The notes: generated by a model not told the origin, from the letters alone. 64,000 bases of DNA from Cohnella sp. GbtcB17 (GCF_019091135.1 NZ_JAGXJW010000048.1:1-64000); one strand, 5' to 3'. Counted from the first letter of the stretch, positions 25,904-34,685 are shown. A program made the numbers and translations.

Positions 25904-26293
25904 TTACCTCTTTTCATCGATGTTTATGCCTGCTAGTTCTTGAAGCTTATCCATGAGATCGAGCAGTTTTTCGTTTGGAATTTCCCGCATTACTTCGTTG
26001 GTCTCCGTGTTAACGACCTTGATGAGCAGGTCGCCTGTCTTCTGGTGGACGCTGTATTCGAATCGCCGTTCATAGCCGTCCATCGCCTTGTTGGCCTTCT
26101 CGATCGCCTTTTTAATCGCTTGATCGGATAGGCTGAGTTCGTACTTCTCCTTGTGCAACAAATCCCGGCTCGGCGTTGCAGAAGCAGCAGCAGCGACAGA
26201 CGTTGCGTTAGCAGAATCCGAGGCCGTTCCTGTCGTCCCGGTCAGTTCAAATGAAGAGATATTAACAGCGCCGCTCAAATTTTTAATGTCCAT
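25904..26293 (-). CDS. flaG: FlaG-family flagellar protein (YvyC)
   Basis: 129 residues. The N-terminal half is Ala/Ser/Thr-rich linker. The conserved FlaG domain is about residues 58-129: AMDGYERRFEYSVHQKTGDLLIKVVNTETNEVMREIPNEKLLDLMDKLQE. FlaG proteins affect filament length; the mechanism is not known. RBS AGGAG before ATG 26293. It lies between fliD and fliS, whereas in B. subtilis the corresponding gene precedes fliD. Confidence 0.93.
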   Translation of the reverse strand: MDIKNLSGAVNISSFELTGTTGTASDSANATSVAAAASATPSRDLLHKEKYELSLSDQAIKKAIEKANKAMDGYERRFEYSVHQKTGDLLIKVVNTETNEVMREIPNEKLLDLMDKLQELAGINIDEKR

Positions 26294-26321
26294 CTCGGTT
26301 CGCTCCTATTGTCGGGTGATA

Positions 26322-28136
26322 TTAACCTGAAAATTGGCTTAGCCAGGTTAGCGTAGAATTGTTTTTCCCGACGGCGGAGTCCATAGCTGCGAACATCTTG
26401 TAGTAGTAATCCTCTTTGTCGGCTAGCTTGAGCGTCATCGTCGCGATTTTTTGATTCAAATCGTGAATTTTATCGCCCAGATCGGTTGTCACATTGTCGA
26501 TTGCAGTGGTACTGCCTCCCGCCTTGGTCGACAGCTCCTTAATGCGGCCGTTCACTTCATCGTACATTTTTTGCGCGATGCCATCCGGCTGATTGGAGAA
26601 AATCCCGGTAACGGCCGAAGGATCCTCCGAGATCGCCTTCTTTAATGCGTCCTCGTCCAACTGTATTTTTCCTGCATCTTGCGGCATCGAATTGCTATAG
26701 GGCATCGTCGTAATGCCAATCTTGTATAGCGCATTATAACTTGCGTTGGATACGGAACCGACGGATGACGTCAGAAAGGAACGCAATCCGGAAATCGTAG
26801 ATTTGACGATCCCGTCGTTGTGCAGCAAGCCTACCTTCGCCGTCTTTTCCCACGCGGCAATATCTGTATCGCTCATTGCCTTCTTCTGATCGTCGGTCAA
26901 AGGCTTATAGCTGCGATTTTTGACTTCCTTCACTCGCGTATTCATGAGATCAATCGATTCATTGTAGATCTTAACGAAGTCTTTGATCTTATTGACCATC
27001 GCATCGACGTCTTGATTGACATTCGCCGTGACTGGCGTGGTCGTCTTTTGCTTGATCGTATACGTGACGCCGTCGCTCGTGAATGTATTGCTGCTTCGAT
27101 ACGATTGAACGCCGTCGATCGTCACGCTGGCATCCTTGCCGGATACCGTGCCTGTAGACAGCTTCGCAGTGGACAAAAAGTTCCCGTCCGGAGGAACGGA
27201 CTCCTGCAAATTAACGATCGCGGCACTTCCCGTGTCTTTGGTCGTAAAAGTAAACTTATCCGCCGCGCTATCGTAAGTCATGTTCACGCCGGCATTCGAG
27301 TTGTTGACCTTGTCCATGATCGTCTTGATGGAGTCGGCGCCGGTATAAGAGATTTTCTGACCGTTGACTAGAAACGATCCGCTTGAGGAAAACCCGAGCC
27401 CGCCAAGCGTGCTGATCGCTGACGTCGTATTTATACGGTTGGACTGGCCGCTTTTAAAGCCTAAGTCCTTTATTGCATCATGCCCGTTAACCGACGAAAC
27501 CGTCACTGTCGGCGCCGTTGAACTCGTCAAATCCGGATCGGCATTCGTCTTAAACTGCAAAGACCCCGCGACAGCGTTGACTTCGATTTTTCTCGTTCCG
27601 CCATTATACTTCCCGAACATGTTATCTATTTGATTTTGCAGTTCTGTCGCCACGGCGCCGGCATCGGCATAATCCCCGGCGGTCAACGTAAGCGTCCGCG
27701 TTACGCCCCCCAAGGTGACGTTCAGTTGGTCGTTGGAACCCGCAGTGATCTTGAGCGGCGTCGTTAATGCCGTTCCCGTCATCGTATCGGAAGTCACTTT
27801 GTCGCTGCTCTGAACGCTCGCTCCCGAAGCCAGGTCGTTAACGATAATCGAATGATTGATCTTGCTGGATGTACCGTCCGCTTTAACCGTTACTGCCGCT
27901 TCGTTCGAGGAAGTAGCCGAATTCATTTTCCAGTCGCCCGACAGCCGCATGTTATCCAAGCTATTCCTTAATGCGGATAGCTTCGTATTAATCTCCCGAT
28001 ATAAATCCGTCTGCCACGTTAAGGTCGTCTTCTTTTGATTCAAGGAATCAAGCGGCATTTTCTCCGCCTTCATCAAGCCCGTTACGAGCGACTCGACATC
28101 CAGCCCCGAGTTGAGGCCCGATAATCTGGTAACCAT
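26322..28136 (-). CDS. fliD: Flagellar filament cap protein FliD (HAP2)
   Basis: 604 residues, normal for FliD. The N-terminal coiled D0 domain has RLSGLNSGLDVESLVTGLMKAEKMPLDSL; the middle is beta-rich and variable with Ser/Thr-rich stretches. The conserved C-terminal part has VKIYNESIDLMNTRVKE, GLRSFLTSSVG, IQLDEDALKKAISEDPSAVTGIF and a final coiled coil. It caps the filament and folds flagellin subunits as they emerge. RBS GGGAGG, ATG 28136. Confidence 0.95.
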   Translation of the reverse strand: MVTRLSGLNSGLDVESLVTGLMKAEKMPLDSLNQKKTTLTWQTDLYREINTKLSALRNSLDNMRLSGDWKMNSATSSNEAAVTVKADGTSSKINHSIIVNDLASGASVQSSDKVTSDTMTGTALTTPLKITAGSNDQLNVTLGGVTRTLTLTAGDYADAGAVATELQNQIDNMFGKYNGGTRKIEVNAVAGSLQFKTNADPDLTSSTAPTVTVSSVNGHDAIKDLGFKSGQSNRINTTSAISTLGGLGFSSSGSFLVNGQKISYTGADSIKTIMDKVNNSNAGVNMTYDSAADKFTFTTKDTGSAAIVNLQESVPPDGNFLSTAKLSTGTVSGKDASVTIDGVQSYRSSNTFTSDGVTYTIKQKTTTPVTANVNQDVDAMVNKIKDFVKIYNESIDLMNTRVKEVKNRSYKPLTDDQKKAMSDTDIAAWEKTAKVGLLHNDGIVKSTISGLRSFLTSSVGSVSNASYNALYKIGITTMPYSNSMPQDAGKIQLDEDALKKAISEDPSAVTGIFSNQPDGIAQKMYDEVNGRIKELSTKAGGSTTAIDNVTTDLGDKIHDLNQKIATMTLKLADKEDYYYKMFAAMDSAVGKNNSTLTWLSQFSG

Positions 28137-28158
28137 TCGCGCTACCTCCCGGAGTGAC

Positions 28159-28187
28159 TATATACTTTATTTATCGTTACATATCAA
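28159..28187 (-). promoter_or_regulatory. Candidate sigma-A promoter of fliD
   Basis: Minus strand TTGATA (28187-28182), 17 bp, TATATA (28164-28159), about 25 bp before the fliD start. No good sigma-D match is present here, so fliD may also be read from hag through the glycosyltransferase gene. Confidence 0.4.
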
Positions 28188-28211
28188 TTAAATTTGAAGA
28201 GCTTTCCAAGA

Positions 28212-29255
28212 TTAATTCAGGCGAGCCAGTGCCGGCGCGTATCCTAAATCGCCTGCATAACGATAGTAGCGATTCGCAAGGTCTCTTTGCCCGGTCACTT
28301 CGTAGAATACGCCTAGATTGTAAGCAGCTTTGTACGATCCGACGCCATCGACCGACGTATACTGGACGGTCTCGCCAATTTCCAATGCTTTTGAGAAATA
28401 GGCGGGAATCCCCTGGAAATCTCCGGTGTCCATCGCCAACAGCCCCAGGAGGAAAAACAAATCGGGAAAGCTGGGATACGACTGTTGTACGGGCTTCAGC
28501 AACGCTGCCGCCTCACCGGATCTTCCTTGCTCCTTTAACAAATAACCAAGCATAACAAGCATGACAGGATAGTAAAGGCGATCGACTTGGCCGCACTGAA
28601 CGCTGGCTCTCAAATAATGCTCTGCCTTGCCCCAATCTTTAATGCCGTAATAGAGCTTGCCCGTTTGATATAACATATAACCGTCATCCGGGTGCGCGGC
28701 CAAGTGCTTTTCGTACAAAGGAATGTATCGCGAAGCCTTGTCCTTCTTCTCGTACTCCCCGGCCTCGTAACCATAATGAGCAATAATAAGAGGCAAGTCT
28801 TCAAAACTTGCCGGGGCGCCGTCGTAATACACATGCTCGTGAACGAAGCCCTGGAAAGCAAAGCTCCCATCGTTCGGATAAAACCGGACCATGCGATGCT
28901 TGCTGACCTCTTCGCCCATTACGTTTATAATTTGAACGCAGCCTGCAGACTTCGGATAGGCTGCTACGAATATTCGAATTTGTTCTTCCGTATCCGCGGG
29001 CAATTGCTCGTCCGCATCCAGCGCCAAAATGTAATCCCCCGTTGCCGCAGCGGCAGAGGCGTTTCTGGCAGAAGCAAAGTCATCCGACCACGGAATGGAT
29101 ACCACCTTAGCACCTAACGTTCGCGCGATCTCCATCGTTCGGTCGGTCGACCCCGTATCAGCTACGATGATTTCATAGGAAGCAGGAACACTATTTAACG
29201 CACGCGCCAGATTTTCTTCCTCATTGCGCACGATCAAGCAGACGCTGATTTTCAT
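28212..29255 (-). CDS. GT2 glycosyltransferase with TPR repeats, between hag and fliD
   Basis: 347 residues. GT-A domain 1-170: ISVCLIVRNEEENLARALNSV, EIIVADTGSTDRT, ALDADEQLPAD, FQGFVHEHVYY. TPR-like helices about 185-345 (YMLYQTGKLYYGIKDWGKAEHYL, YKAAYNLGVFYEVTGQRDLANRYY). Same type as the two plus-strand genes at 21265-25122 but shorter. Its place directly after flagellin suggests it puts the first sugar on flagellin. Start ATG 29255 after GAGGTGG; the RBS lies just past the hag terminator, so expression depends on read-through. Confidence 0.87.
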   Translation of the reverse strand: MKISVCLIVRNEEENLARALNSVPASYEIIVADTGSTDRTMEIARTLGAKVVSIPWSDDFASARNASAAAATGDYILALDADEQLPADTEEQIRIFVAAYPKSAGCVQIINVMGEEVSKHRMVRFYPNDGSFAFQGFVHEHVYYDGAPASFEDLPLIIAHYGYEAGEYEKKDKASRYIPLYEKHLAAHPDDGYMLYQTGKLYYGIKDWGKAEHYLRASVQCGQVDRLYYPVMLVMLGYLLKEQGRSGEAAALLKPVQQSYPSFPDLFFLLGLLAMDTGDFQGIPAYFSKALEIGETVQYTSVDGVGSYKAAYNLGVFYEVTGQRDLANRYYRYAGDLGYAPALARLN

Positions 29256-29270
29256 TTTCCACCTCTAAAG

Positions 29271-29305
29271 GAAAAGAGCTCATTACGTAGTAATGAGCTC
29301 TTTTC
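29271..29305. terminator. Intrinsic terminator after hag
   Basis: Perfect inverted repeat GAAAAGAGCTCATTAC-GTA-GTAATGAGCTCTTTTC, 16-bp stem. It ends in T4 on the strand of hag. It should end most hag transcripts and let a minority continue into the glycosyltransferase and fliD genes. Confidence 0.88.
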
Positions 29306-29321
29306 TTGATTCGCGTAATGA

Positions 29322-30131
29322 TTAGCGGAGCAGTTGCAGTACGCTTTGCGGCGCTTGGTTGGCTTGAGCCAACATGGACGTAGCAGCGGATTGCAGAATG
29401 TTCAGCTTCGAGTAAGCCATCATTTCCTTCGCCATGTCGGTATCGCGTACGCGGGATTCTGCAGCTTGCAGGTTCTCGGTCGTAGCGCCCAGGTTGTTGA
29501 AGGTGTGCTCCAGTTGGTTCTGAACAGCACCGAACTGCGAACGAGCCTTGTTGACCGCACCGATGTCCGTGTCGATCTTAGCCAGAGCCGCGCTTGCGTT
29601 AGCAAGGCTGGACAGGTCTGCGCCAGCGATTTGCAGGTTGGACAGTTGTACGTTTTGCAGCGATACCGTAACCGTGTTGCCACCTACGTCGCCGATCTGG
29701 ATCGTTACGCCGGTCGTTTGGTTCAGTACCTTGATGCCGTTGAAGTTCGTTTGGTTCGCGATGTTGTTGATCGCCGTGCTGAGCGCCTTGAATTCAGCGT
29801 TGATCGCAACAAGGTCGGAAGCGTTGTACGTGCCGTTGGAAGCTTTGACAGCCAGTTCCTTCATGCGGGAAAGCATGTCGGAAACTTCGCTCATCGCGCC
29901 TTCAGCGGTTTGTACGAGGGAGATGCCGTCTTGCGCGTTGGATTGAGCTTGGTTCAGCGCGCGGATTTGCGTACGCATTTTTTCCGAGATCGAGAGGCCG
30001 GCTGCATCGTCAGCTGCACGGTTGATCTTGAAGCCGGAAGACAGCTTTTCGCTCGACTTGCCTTGAGCGAGGTTGTTGGATTGCAGGTTGCGATGAGCGT
30101 TCATCGCATTAAGATTGTGGTTGATGATCAT
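29322..30131 (-). CDS. hag: Flagellin
   Basis: 269 residues, a short flagellin with only the D0/D1 core. The N-terminus MIINHNLNAMNAHRNLQSNN and the GLSISEKMRTQIRALNQAQ helix are conserved; the C-terminus ends MLAQANQAPQSVLQLLR as in Bacillus Hag. The central part (about 135-190, VTIQIGDVGGNTVTVSLQN, then LANASAALAKIDT) is the exposed region and has Ser/Thr sites that could carry O-glycans. Strong RBS AAGGAGGAG, ATG 30131. Transcribed from a perfect sigma-D promoter; the leader has a CsrA-type hairpin. Confidence 0.97.
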   Translation of the reverse strand: MIINHNLNAMNAHRNLQSNNLAQGKSSEKLSSGFKINRAADDAAGLSISEKMRTQIRALNQAQSNAQDGISLVQTAEGAMSEVSDMLSRMKELAVKASNGTYNASDLVAINAEFKALSTAINNIANQTNFNGIKVLNQTTGVTIQIGDVGGNTVTVSLQNVQLSNLQIAGADLSSLANASAALAKIDTDIGAVNKARSQFGAVQNQLEHTFNNLGATTENLQAAESRVRDTDMAKEMMAYSKLNILQSAATSMLAQANQAPQSVLQLLR

Positions 30132-30159
30132 TGCTTGTTCTCCTCCTTGGATGGTGACC

Positions 30160-30177
30160 GCTCACTTCCGTGTGAGC
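30160..30177 (-). promoter_or_regulatory. CsrA-binding hairpin in the hag leader
   Basis: On the transcript strand, GCTCAC-ACGGAA-GTGAGC: a perfect 6-bp stem with a 6-nt loop holding the CsrA core A(C)GGA. A second GGA core is in the ribosome site AAGGAGGAG 20 bp downstream. This two-site layout, one in a hairpin and one on the Shine-Dalgarno, is that of B. subtilis hag, where CsrA represses and FliW relieves. csrA and fliW are the genes just upstream here. Confidence 0.75.
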
Positions 30178-30188
30178 TCTCAAAATAT

Positions 30189-30215
30189 ATATCGGCAGAT
30201 ATCGACCGCTTTTTA
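30189..30215 (-). promoter_or_regulatory. Sigma-D promoter of hag
   Basis: Minus strand TAAA (30215-30212), 15 bp, GCCGATAT (30196-30189): a perfect consensus match. It lies 20 bp after the csrA stop and gives a leader of roughly 50 nt. Confidence 0.9.
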
Positions 30216-30234
30216 TAGCTGTCGGCAATTTTTT

Positions 30235-30489
30235 TTACGATTCCGGATTACGAAATTTATCGAGCGATGCTGCGTTCAAATTCTTCAGCTTTTGCAGCGC
30301 GCCCGGCGAAGCGACCGCGTCTTTATTGCTCTCCCTGATCGCCTCAAGAATCTCTTGCCGGTAAACTTTGATCTGTGGAGGCGCATTGATGCCGATTTTC
30401 ACTTGATCCCCTTCGACGGCCACGACGACGATCTCAATGCCATCCCCGATCAAGATCGATTGCCCTTTTTTCCGCGAAAGAACGAGCAT
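30235..30489 (-). CDS. csrA: Carbon storage regulator CsrA
   Basis: 84 residues. MLVLSRKKGQSILIGDGIEIVVV and the VKIGINAPPQIKVYRQEI stretch carry the dimeric RNA-binding beta strands; the C-terminal tail is about 15-20 residues longer than in E. coli CsrA, as in Gram-positives. In Bacillus it represses hag translation and is sequestered by FliW. Starts in a TGATG overlap with the end of fliW. Confidence 0.96.
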   Translation of the reverse strand: MLVLSRKKGQSILIGDGIEIVVVAVEGDQVKIGINAPPQIKVYRQEILEAIRESNKDAVASPGALQKLKNLNAASLDKFRNPES

Positions 30490-30917
30490 CAGCGATCACC
30501 TTCTTTGACCGGAGATCCGATGGGCATTTTAGTCGTATACGGCTTGTCCGAGGATAAAACCACTTGTCGGCCAAGCAGCTTATCTACATTGATGACCAAT
30601 GGGGCCATTAAATTAATCGTCGAGGTATCAAACGGATCCCCGATCCTCACGATCGCCATCACGACCACTTCCTCCGGCGTAGTTGCTTCTATATCCTGTA
30701 TGTCCTGCTCTTCGATTTTAAATTCGTAATCCGCGCAAAACTGAAAGGGGTCCGCGACCAAAAAGCCGACTTCTTCTTCCGTGCTGCTCTGCAGATATGC
30801 AAAAGGAGTAATCGTCGCCGAATCATCGATAGGCAGCATTACGAATTCGTTCAGCTCGGGAAAGCCAAGAATGGAACCTCTCATCGAAATGGGCTTGTCA
30901 TATAAATGTCTGAACAC
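30489..30917 (-). CDS. fliW: Flagellar assembly factor FliW
   Basis: 142 residues. The core GFPELNEFVMLPI, TPFAYLQSSTEEEVGFLVADPFQFCADYEF and VVMAIVRIGDPFDTSTINLMAPLVINV is typical. FliW binds flagellin or CsrA and so couples flagellin synthesis to export. The N-terminus is shorter than usual: GTG 30917, 6 bp from GGGGAG, gives VFRHLYDKPIS. An ATG 5 bp upstream in another frame reads MSVQTFI before a stop, which resembles the usual FliW start (see findings). Confidence 0.92.
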   Translation of the reverse strand: MFRHLYDKPISMRGSILGFPELNEFVMLPIDDSATITPFAYLQSSTEEEVGFLVADPFQFCADYEFKIEEQDIQDIEATTPEEVVVMAIVRIGDPFDTSTINLMAPLVINVDKLLGRQVVLSSDKPYTTKMPIGSPVKEGDR

Positions 30918-30966
30918 TCATATCTCCCCTTAATATCGAATCCAACATTTCCTTCAGATGAAAAAA

Positions 30967-31001
30967 CGAGCTGTTCACGCGATGGCTACCGCGCTCACAG
31001 C
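30967..31001 (-). terminator. Possible internal terminator between yviE and fliW
   Basis: Minus strand stem GCTGT...ACAGC with a CGCG inner stem and internal mismatches, followed by CGTTTTTT. It lies in the 113-bp gap after yviE. It may be a partial terminator or processing site; strength uncertain. Confidence 0.5.
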
Positions 31002-31030
31002 CCTTAGATTACAGACAATAGACTTTGAAT

Positions 31031-31588
31031 TCAAGCGAACCAATCGTACTGGCTCACCGAGATATGAATGGAATTCATCTGCCGGACATAGATCTCCGCC
31101 TTCTGCGGCGTGTACTGAATCTCCGGTTTGTTGACATGGTACGTAATCTGGGCGGGGTTGGCCGTTGTGTTGATCTCCGCGTCATGCGGCGTATAATTCA
31201 CTTTTACGTTGAATAATCCCGCCGGACCGGCCGCTTGAAGCGTCTCTTTAGGGCTAAGGGCATTGGCCGCGATCTCCGCGACGGCGCTCGCCGGATTCGA
31301 TATTTGCGCCATCCGGCCGCCCTCTTGCGCGATCTTCCCGATATTTTCAACAACCCGTTGCTTCATCTGATTCGCGATTCGGTCCGCGGTCTCAAGCACG
31401 CCGCCTTTCCCATAGGCCGAGTAGGCAGCCGAGCTGTCAATCGTGAGCTCCCCGCGCGGCTGACTGATCTGCACGTCCGCCTTAGGAGAGGAGATCTCCA
31501 ACTGCCCCCGCGGTGATTGAATATCCAGTTTTCCACGCGGCGACTCGATGCCAAGGAGGGCAGGCGTCGTCTGAATGGATAAACGCAA
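31031..31588 (-). CDS. YviE-like flagellar-locus protein (DUF6470)
   Basis: 185 residues. Contains short repeated motifs such as LGIESPRGKLDIQSPRGQLEISSPKAD, then GELTIDSSAAYSAYGKG and a C-terminus with EINTTANPAQITYHVNKPEI. Function unknown; it lies between flgL and fliW in the same order as yviE in B. subtilis. Preferred start is TTG 31588 (MRLSIQTTPALLGI), 8 bp after GGAG; an upstream GTG at 31612 has no suitable RBS. Confidence 0.82.
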   Translation of the reverse strand: MRLSIQTTPALLGIESPRGKLDIQSPRGQLEISSPKADVQISQPRGELTIDSSAAYSAYGKGGVLETADRIANQMKQRVVENIGKIAQEGGRMAQISNPASAVAEIAANALSPKETLQAAGPAGLFNVKVNYTPHDAEINTTANPAQITYHVNKPEIQYTPQKAEIYVRQMNSIHISVSQYDWFA

Positions 31589-31627
31589 AAATTCCACTCC
31601 GGGCACCCCCACGACTATGGCTTTCTA

Positions 31628-32524
31628 TTATTTCAGGTAATCCACCAAGCTAGGCTGAATAATCTTCGCCCCTACGGAGAGAGAGGCCTGATACACATTC
31701 TGCTGGGTCTGAAGCTCCGTGATGGTAGCCGCCATATCGGCATCCTCTACCGTCCCGCTCAGACTGTTCAGCGTAACGTCAAGATCTTTGTTGCGGCTGT
31801 CCAGCATCTCGATCCGATTGGCCCTGGCGCCGACCTCGGACCGAATCCCCAGAAACGTATTCAGTCTCGTATCCAGTTTGCTCATCGTATTGCGCGCCGT
31901 CGCTGAGTCATTCGAATCGAAGGCATCGCGCAGCGTGCGCACGACGGTAAACAGATTGTCGGCATCCGTGGAAGAACCGAAAACCTTGTTGCCGGACATG
32001 TTCGTCGGAATCTCGACGCCCGGAGCCAAAGACAAGGTGATCTCGCCGTCGTCCGTATCCACCGTACCTGCCGTCGCTTCGGTATACGGCTTGGTCAGCG
32101 TCTGTTGACCGTTAAAAATATACTTGCCGTTCAACTGCTCGTTGCCGAGTGTCACCAGATTGCTATAGATGCCATCCATCTCTTTGGCGATGGCGACACG
32201 GGACTCGGGCGTACTCGTATCGCTGACGCCTTTGACGGTCAACTCTTTAAGACGCGAAACGAGATCGTTAATCTGTCCAAGTACAGTATCGACGTGATCG
32301 ACGGCCGATGTGGCGGTCGTGAGATTGCGCTGAAACTGATCGTTCATGGCGATCTCGCTCCGGTAGCGGAGTGCGTAAGTAATCCCGACCGGATCGTCCG
32401 AGGGCTTGTTGATCTTGCGTCCCGTCGTCAACTGCTCCTGTGAATTGGTCATCGAGTTCAGGTTGTGGTTCAAATTGCGAACGACCTGTGACTGAATCAT
32501 GCCTTGCGTCACGCGCAGGGCCAT
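31628..32524 (-). CDS. flgL: Flagellar hook-associated protein FlgL (HAP3)
   Basis: 298 residues. N-terminal helix MALRVTQGMIQSQVVRNLNHNL and LTTGRKINKPSDDPVG are the flagellin-like D0/D1 signature; C-terminal YQASLSVGAKIIQPSLVDYLK matches FlgL. It joins hook and filament with FlgK. RBS GAGAGGGGGA, ATG 32524. Co-directional with flgK, 47 bp downstream of it. Confidence 0.95.
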   Translation of the reverse strand: MALRVTQGMIQSQVVRNLNHNLNSMTNSQEQLTTGRKINKPSDDPVGITYALRYRSEIAMNDQFQRNLTTATSAVDHVDTVLGQINDLVSRLKELTVKGVSDTSTPESRVAIAKEMDGIYSNLVTLGNEQLNGKYIFNGQQTLTKPYTEATAGTVDTDDGEITLSLAPGVEIPTNMSGNKVFGSSTDADNLFTVVRTLRDAFDSNDSATARNTMSKLDTRLNTFLGIRSEVGARANRIEMLDSRNKDLDVTLNSLSGTVEDADMAATITELQTQQNVYQASLSVGAKIIQPSLVDYLK

Positions 32525-32571
32525 GGCAGGGTCCCCCTCTCTTGGTTAAAAGCTAACCTTCTATACTTACG

Positions 32572-34140
32572 TTAGCGGCCTACGGTGCCCATACCGTTGA
32601 TAACCTTGTCCAACATCTCGTCGAATGTGGTCATCACTCTAGCCGCGGCATTGTAAGCGTGCTGGAACTTGATCATGTTCGACATCTCTTCGTCGAGCGA
32701 TACACCGCTCACGGACTGTCTTCGAGATTCCACGTTGGTAAGCAGCGTCTCCTGGTTGTCCACTTGCCTCTGGGCATTCTGCGACTGCACGCCCAACTGG
32801 CCAATGACCGATTGGTAGAAGTCGTCCAATCTCCCTTGTGCGACGACGGGCACGGTGCCGCCGGGGCTGGTGAAAGTGAACTTCGTGTCTTTCAGATTGC
32901 TCATAAGCAATGCGAGTGTGTTATTGCCCGGTACGACCTTCTCGGGCGTTCCCGAGGTCTTCATCGACGACGCAATCAGGTCCGGCTTATCCTGGATTAG
33001 CGGATTAAGCGCAAACGTCGCCGCCGTGATCGGTCCACCGTCGGACGAAACAAAGAAGTCCCCGCCCGTCTGCAGCGGATCCTGGAGCGTATAACCCAGC
33101 TTGTGCAAGCCATTGATTCCTTTGACGGCCACCTCTAGCGGGCTGGATAAAAATCGGTTGCTGTCGCTGTATGTGGTACCGTCGAGCGTGACCCCGTTCG
33201 GGAGGACCGTTCCCGCCGGCAATGTGACTTTGAACTCGCCGTTGGCGAGCGTATTGGCCAGCGTATCCAGCTGGCTTTGGTAATCGGTAACGTAGCCGTC
33301 GCGGGACTTGAGCACGCCGTAGACTTCTCCGCTGGTCAGATCGCCGCCGCTGCCGCCGCCGTATGCAGACTCGAGGGAAGCCGAATCGACCGGAAAAGAC
33401 GTAGCCCCTTGTACGAGCTGTACGCCGCCCATCGAGATCTCGTAACCTTGGTCCGTGTTCGTCACGTTAATGTTAATGATCTTGGACAACTTGTCGGTCA
33501 GCAAATCTCTTTGGTCCATCAAGTCGTTCGCATCGTCCCCATACCCGGTGATTCGGCTGATCTCCCGATTCAAATCCGAAATATTGGTCAGATAAGAGTT
33601 GATCTCGTTCGCCTTGGTCTCGATGTTGGCCGTGAGATCCGCCTTCATGTCGCCCAATTGCTTGCTCGTCAGATTGATCGCGTTCGTAAGCGCCATCGCC
33701 GTCTCGCGGACGATCTTACGGCCTGTCACGTTCTCAGGATCCTGAGCCAGGTCGGACCAAGAGGTCCAGAGCTTGTCGATCAAACTACGGATTCCGGTGT
33801 CGCTGGGCTCGTTAAAGACATTTTCGAGCTTGGACAGCGTATCGGCTTGAATCGTCCAATTTCCCACATCCATGCTCTGATTCCGATATTGCTTGTCCAA
33901 AAATTGCTCGCGGATCCGGGTAATCGAATCGAACTCAACGCCGGTCCCCAGTTGGCCGGGCGCCGTAGAATGGGTCATGCCGATCGCTTCGATCGGACGA
34001 GTGGCCTGCATATTGACCGTCTGGCGCGAGTACCCAGCGGTGTTGGCATTCGCGATATTGTGCCCGGTCGTGCTCAGGGCCGCTTGCTGCGTGAAGAGCG
34101 ACCGCTTGGCCGTCTCCAATGTATGAAAAGTGGATCTCAA
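32572..34140 (-). CDS. flgK: Flagellar hook-associated protein FlgK (HAP1)
   Basis: 522 residues. N-terminus STFHTLETAKRSLFTQQAALSTTGHNIANANTAGYSRQTVNMQ, with the conserved ANT..YSRQ box; C-terminus DEEMSNMIKFQHAYNAAARVMTTFDEMLDKVINGMG, the rod/hook-type D0 helix. Starts with TTG 34140, 10 bp after GAGGAG. Links the hook to FlgL. Confidence 0.95.
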   Translation of the reverse strand: MRSTFHTLETAKRSLFTQQAALSTTGHNIANANTAGYSRQTVNMQATRPIEAIGMTHSTAPGQLGTGVEFDSITRIREQFLDKQYRNQSMDVGNWTIQADTLSKLENVFNEPSDTGIRSLIDKLWTSWSDLAQDPENVTGRKIVRETAMALTNAINLTSKQLGDMKADLTANIETKANEINSYLTNISDLNREISRITGYGDDANDLMDQRDLLTDKLSKIININVTNTDQGYEISMGGVQLVQGATSFPVDSASLESAYGGGSGGDLTSGEVYGVLKSRDGYVTDYQSQLDTLANTLANGEFKVTLPAGTVLPNGVTLDGTTYSDSNRFLSSPLEVAVKGINGLHKLGYTLQDPLQTGGDFFVSSDGGPITAATFALNPLIQDKPDLIASSMKTSGTPEKVVPGNNTLALLMSNLKDTKFTFTSPGGTVPVVAQGRLDDFYQSVIGQLGVQSQNAQRQVDNQETLLTNVESRRQSVSGVSLDEEMSNMIKFQHAYNAAARVMTTFDEMLDKVINGMGTVGR

Positions 34141-34167
34141 CGCTATTCATCTCCTCAGCTTCGTATG

Positions 34168-34674
34168 CTATGCACGCGCGTCGAACACTCTTCGATACGA
34201 CCCGCCCGAATAGCTCTGGGTTGCTGCGTCCGAAGAATAGGTGATCTCCTGCTCGAGAGGTCCGGCAATTAAATGCAGCTCGTAATCGATCCAATCCAAC
34301 GATTGCTTCACGAGCAGTTGGTTGCGCTCGTTGAGCGTCTTGAGCTCGTCGTGCTTCGCCTTCAACGCCTTGGCCTGCTCCGTTAAGGCTCTCTTATCTT
34401 CCAATCGGGGGATGGCTTGAACGAGATCGGACAACGTACGGTCCGGTCTCATCCGCATGCCCAGCTCGGTCCAACATGCCGACGTCGCTCTCTCGATCTC
34501 CCGGTAGTGCTCTTCCATTCTTGCCGTTATGCGAAGTTCTCTCGAAGTCAGCGAGACGAGCTCCTCCACCTTGTTCCGGATGATGACGTCCGACTTATCT
34601 CGAGCAAGCGGAAGCATCTCGTCCAGCATGAAGCTCAGTTCTTCCAGCGCCGTCTTTAACAGTTGGAAACTCAA
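34168..34674 (-). CDS. flgN: FlgN-family chaperone for FlgK/FlgL
   Basis: 168 residues, helical throughout: LKTALEELSFMLDEMLPLARDKSDVIIRNKVEELVSLTSRE, then LRITARMEEHYREIERA and LVKQSLDWIDYELHLIAG. Fits the FlgN fold and length. Lies between flgM and flgK as yvyG (flgN) does in B. subtilis. Starts with TTG 34674 after GAGGTGAA. The C-terminal 25 residues, rich in Ser and aromatics, look disordered. Confidence 0.88.
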   Translation of the reverse strand: MSFQLLKTALEELSFMLDEMLPLARDKSDVIIRNKVEELVSLTSRELRITARMEEHYREIERATSACWTELGMRMRPDRTLSDLVQAIPRLEDKRALTEQAKALKAKHDELKTLNERNQLLVKQSLDWIDYELHLIAGPLEQEITYSSDAATQSYSGGSYRRVFDARA

Positions 34675-34685
34675 AAGAGTTCACC

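Noticed and set aside
28137..28211. Sigma-D promoter for fliD
   Set aside because: Only a poor AACGATAA-like -10 without a correct -35 at 15 bp was found.
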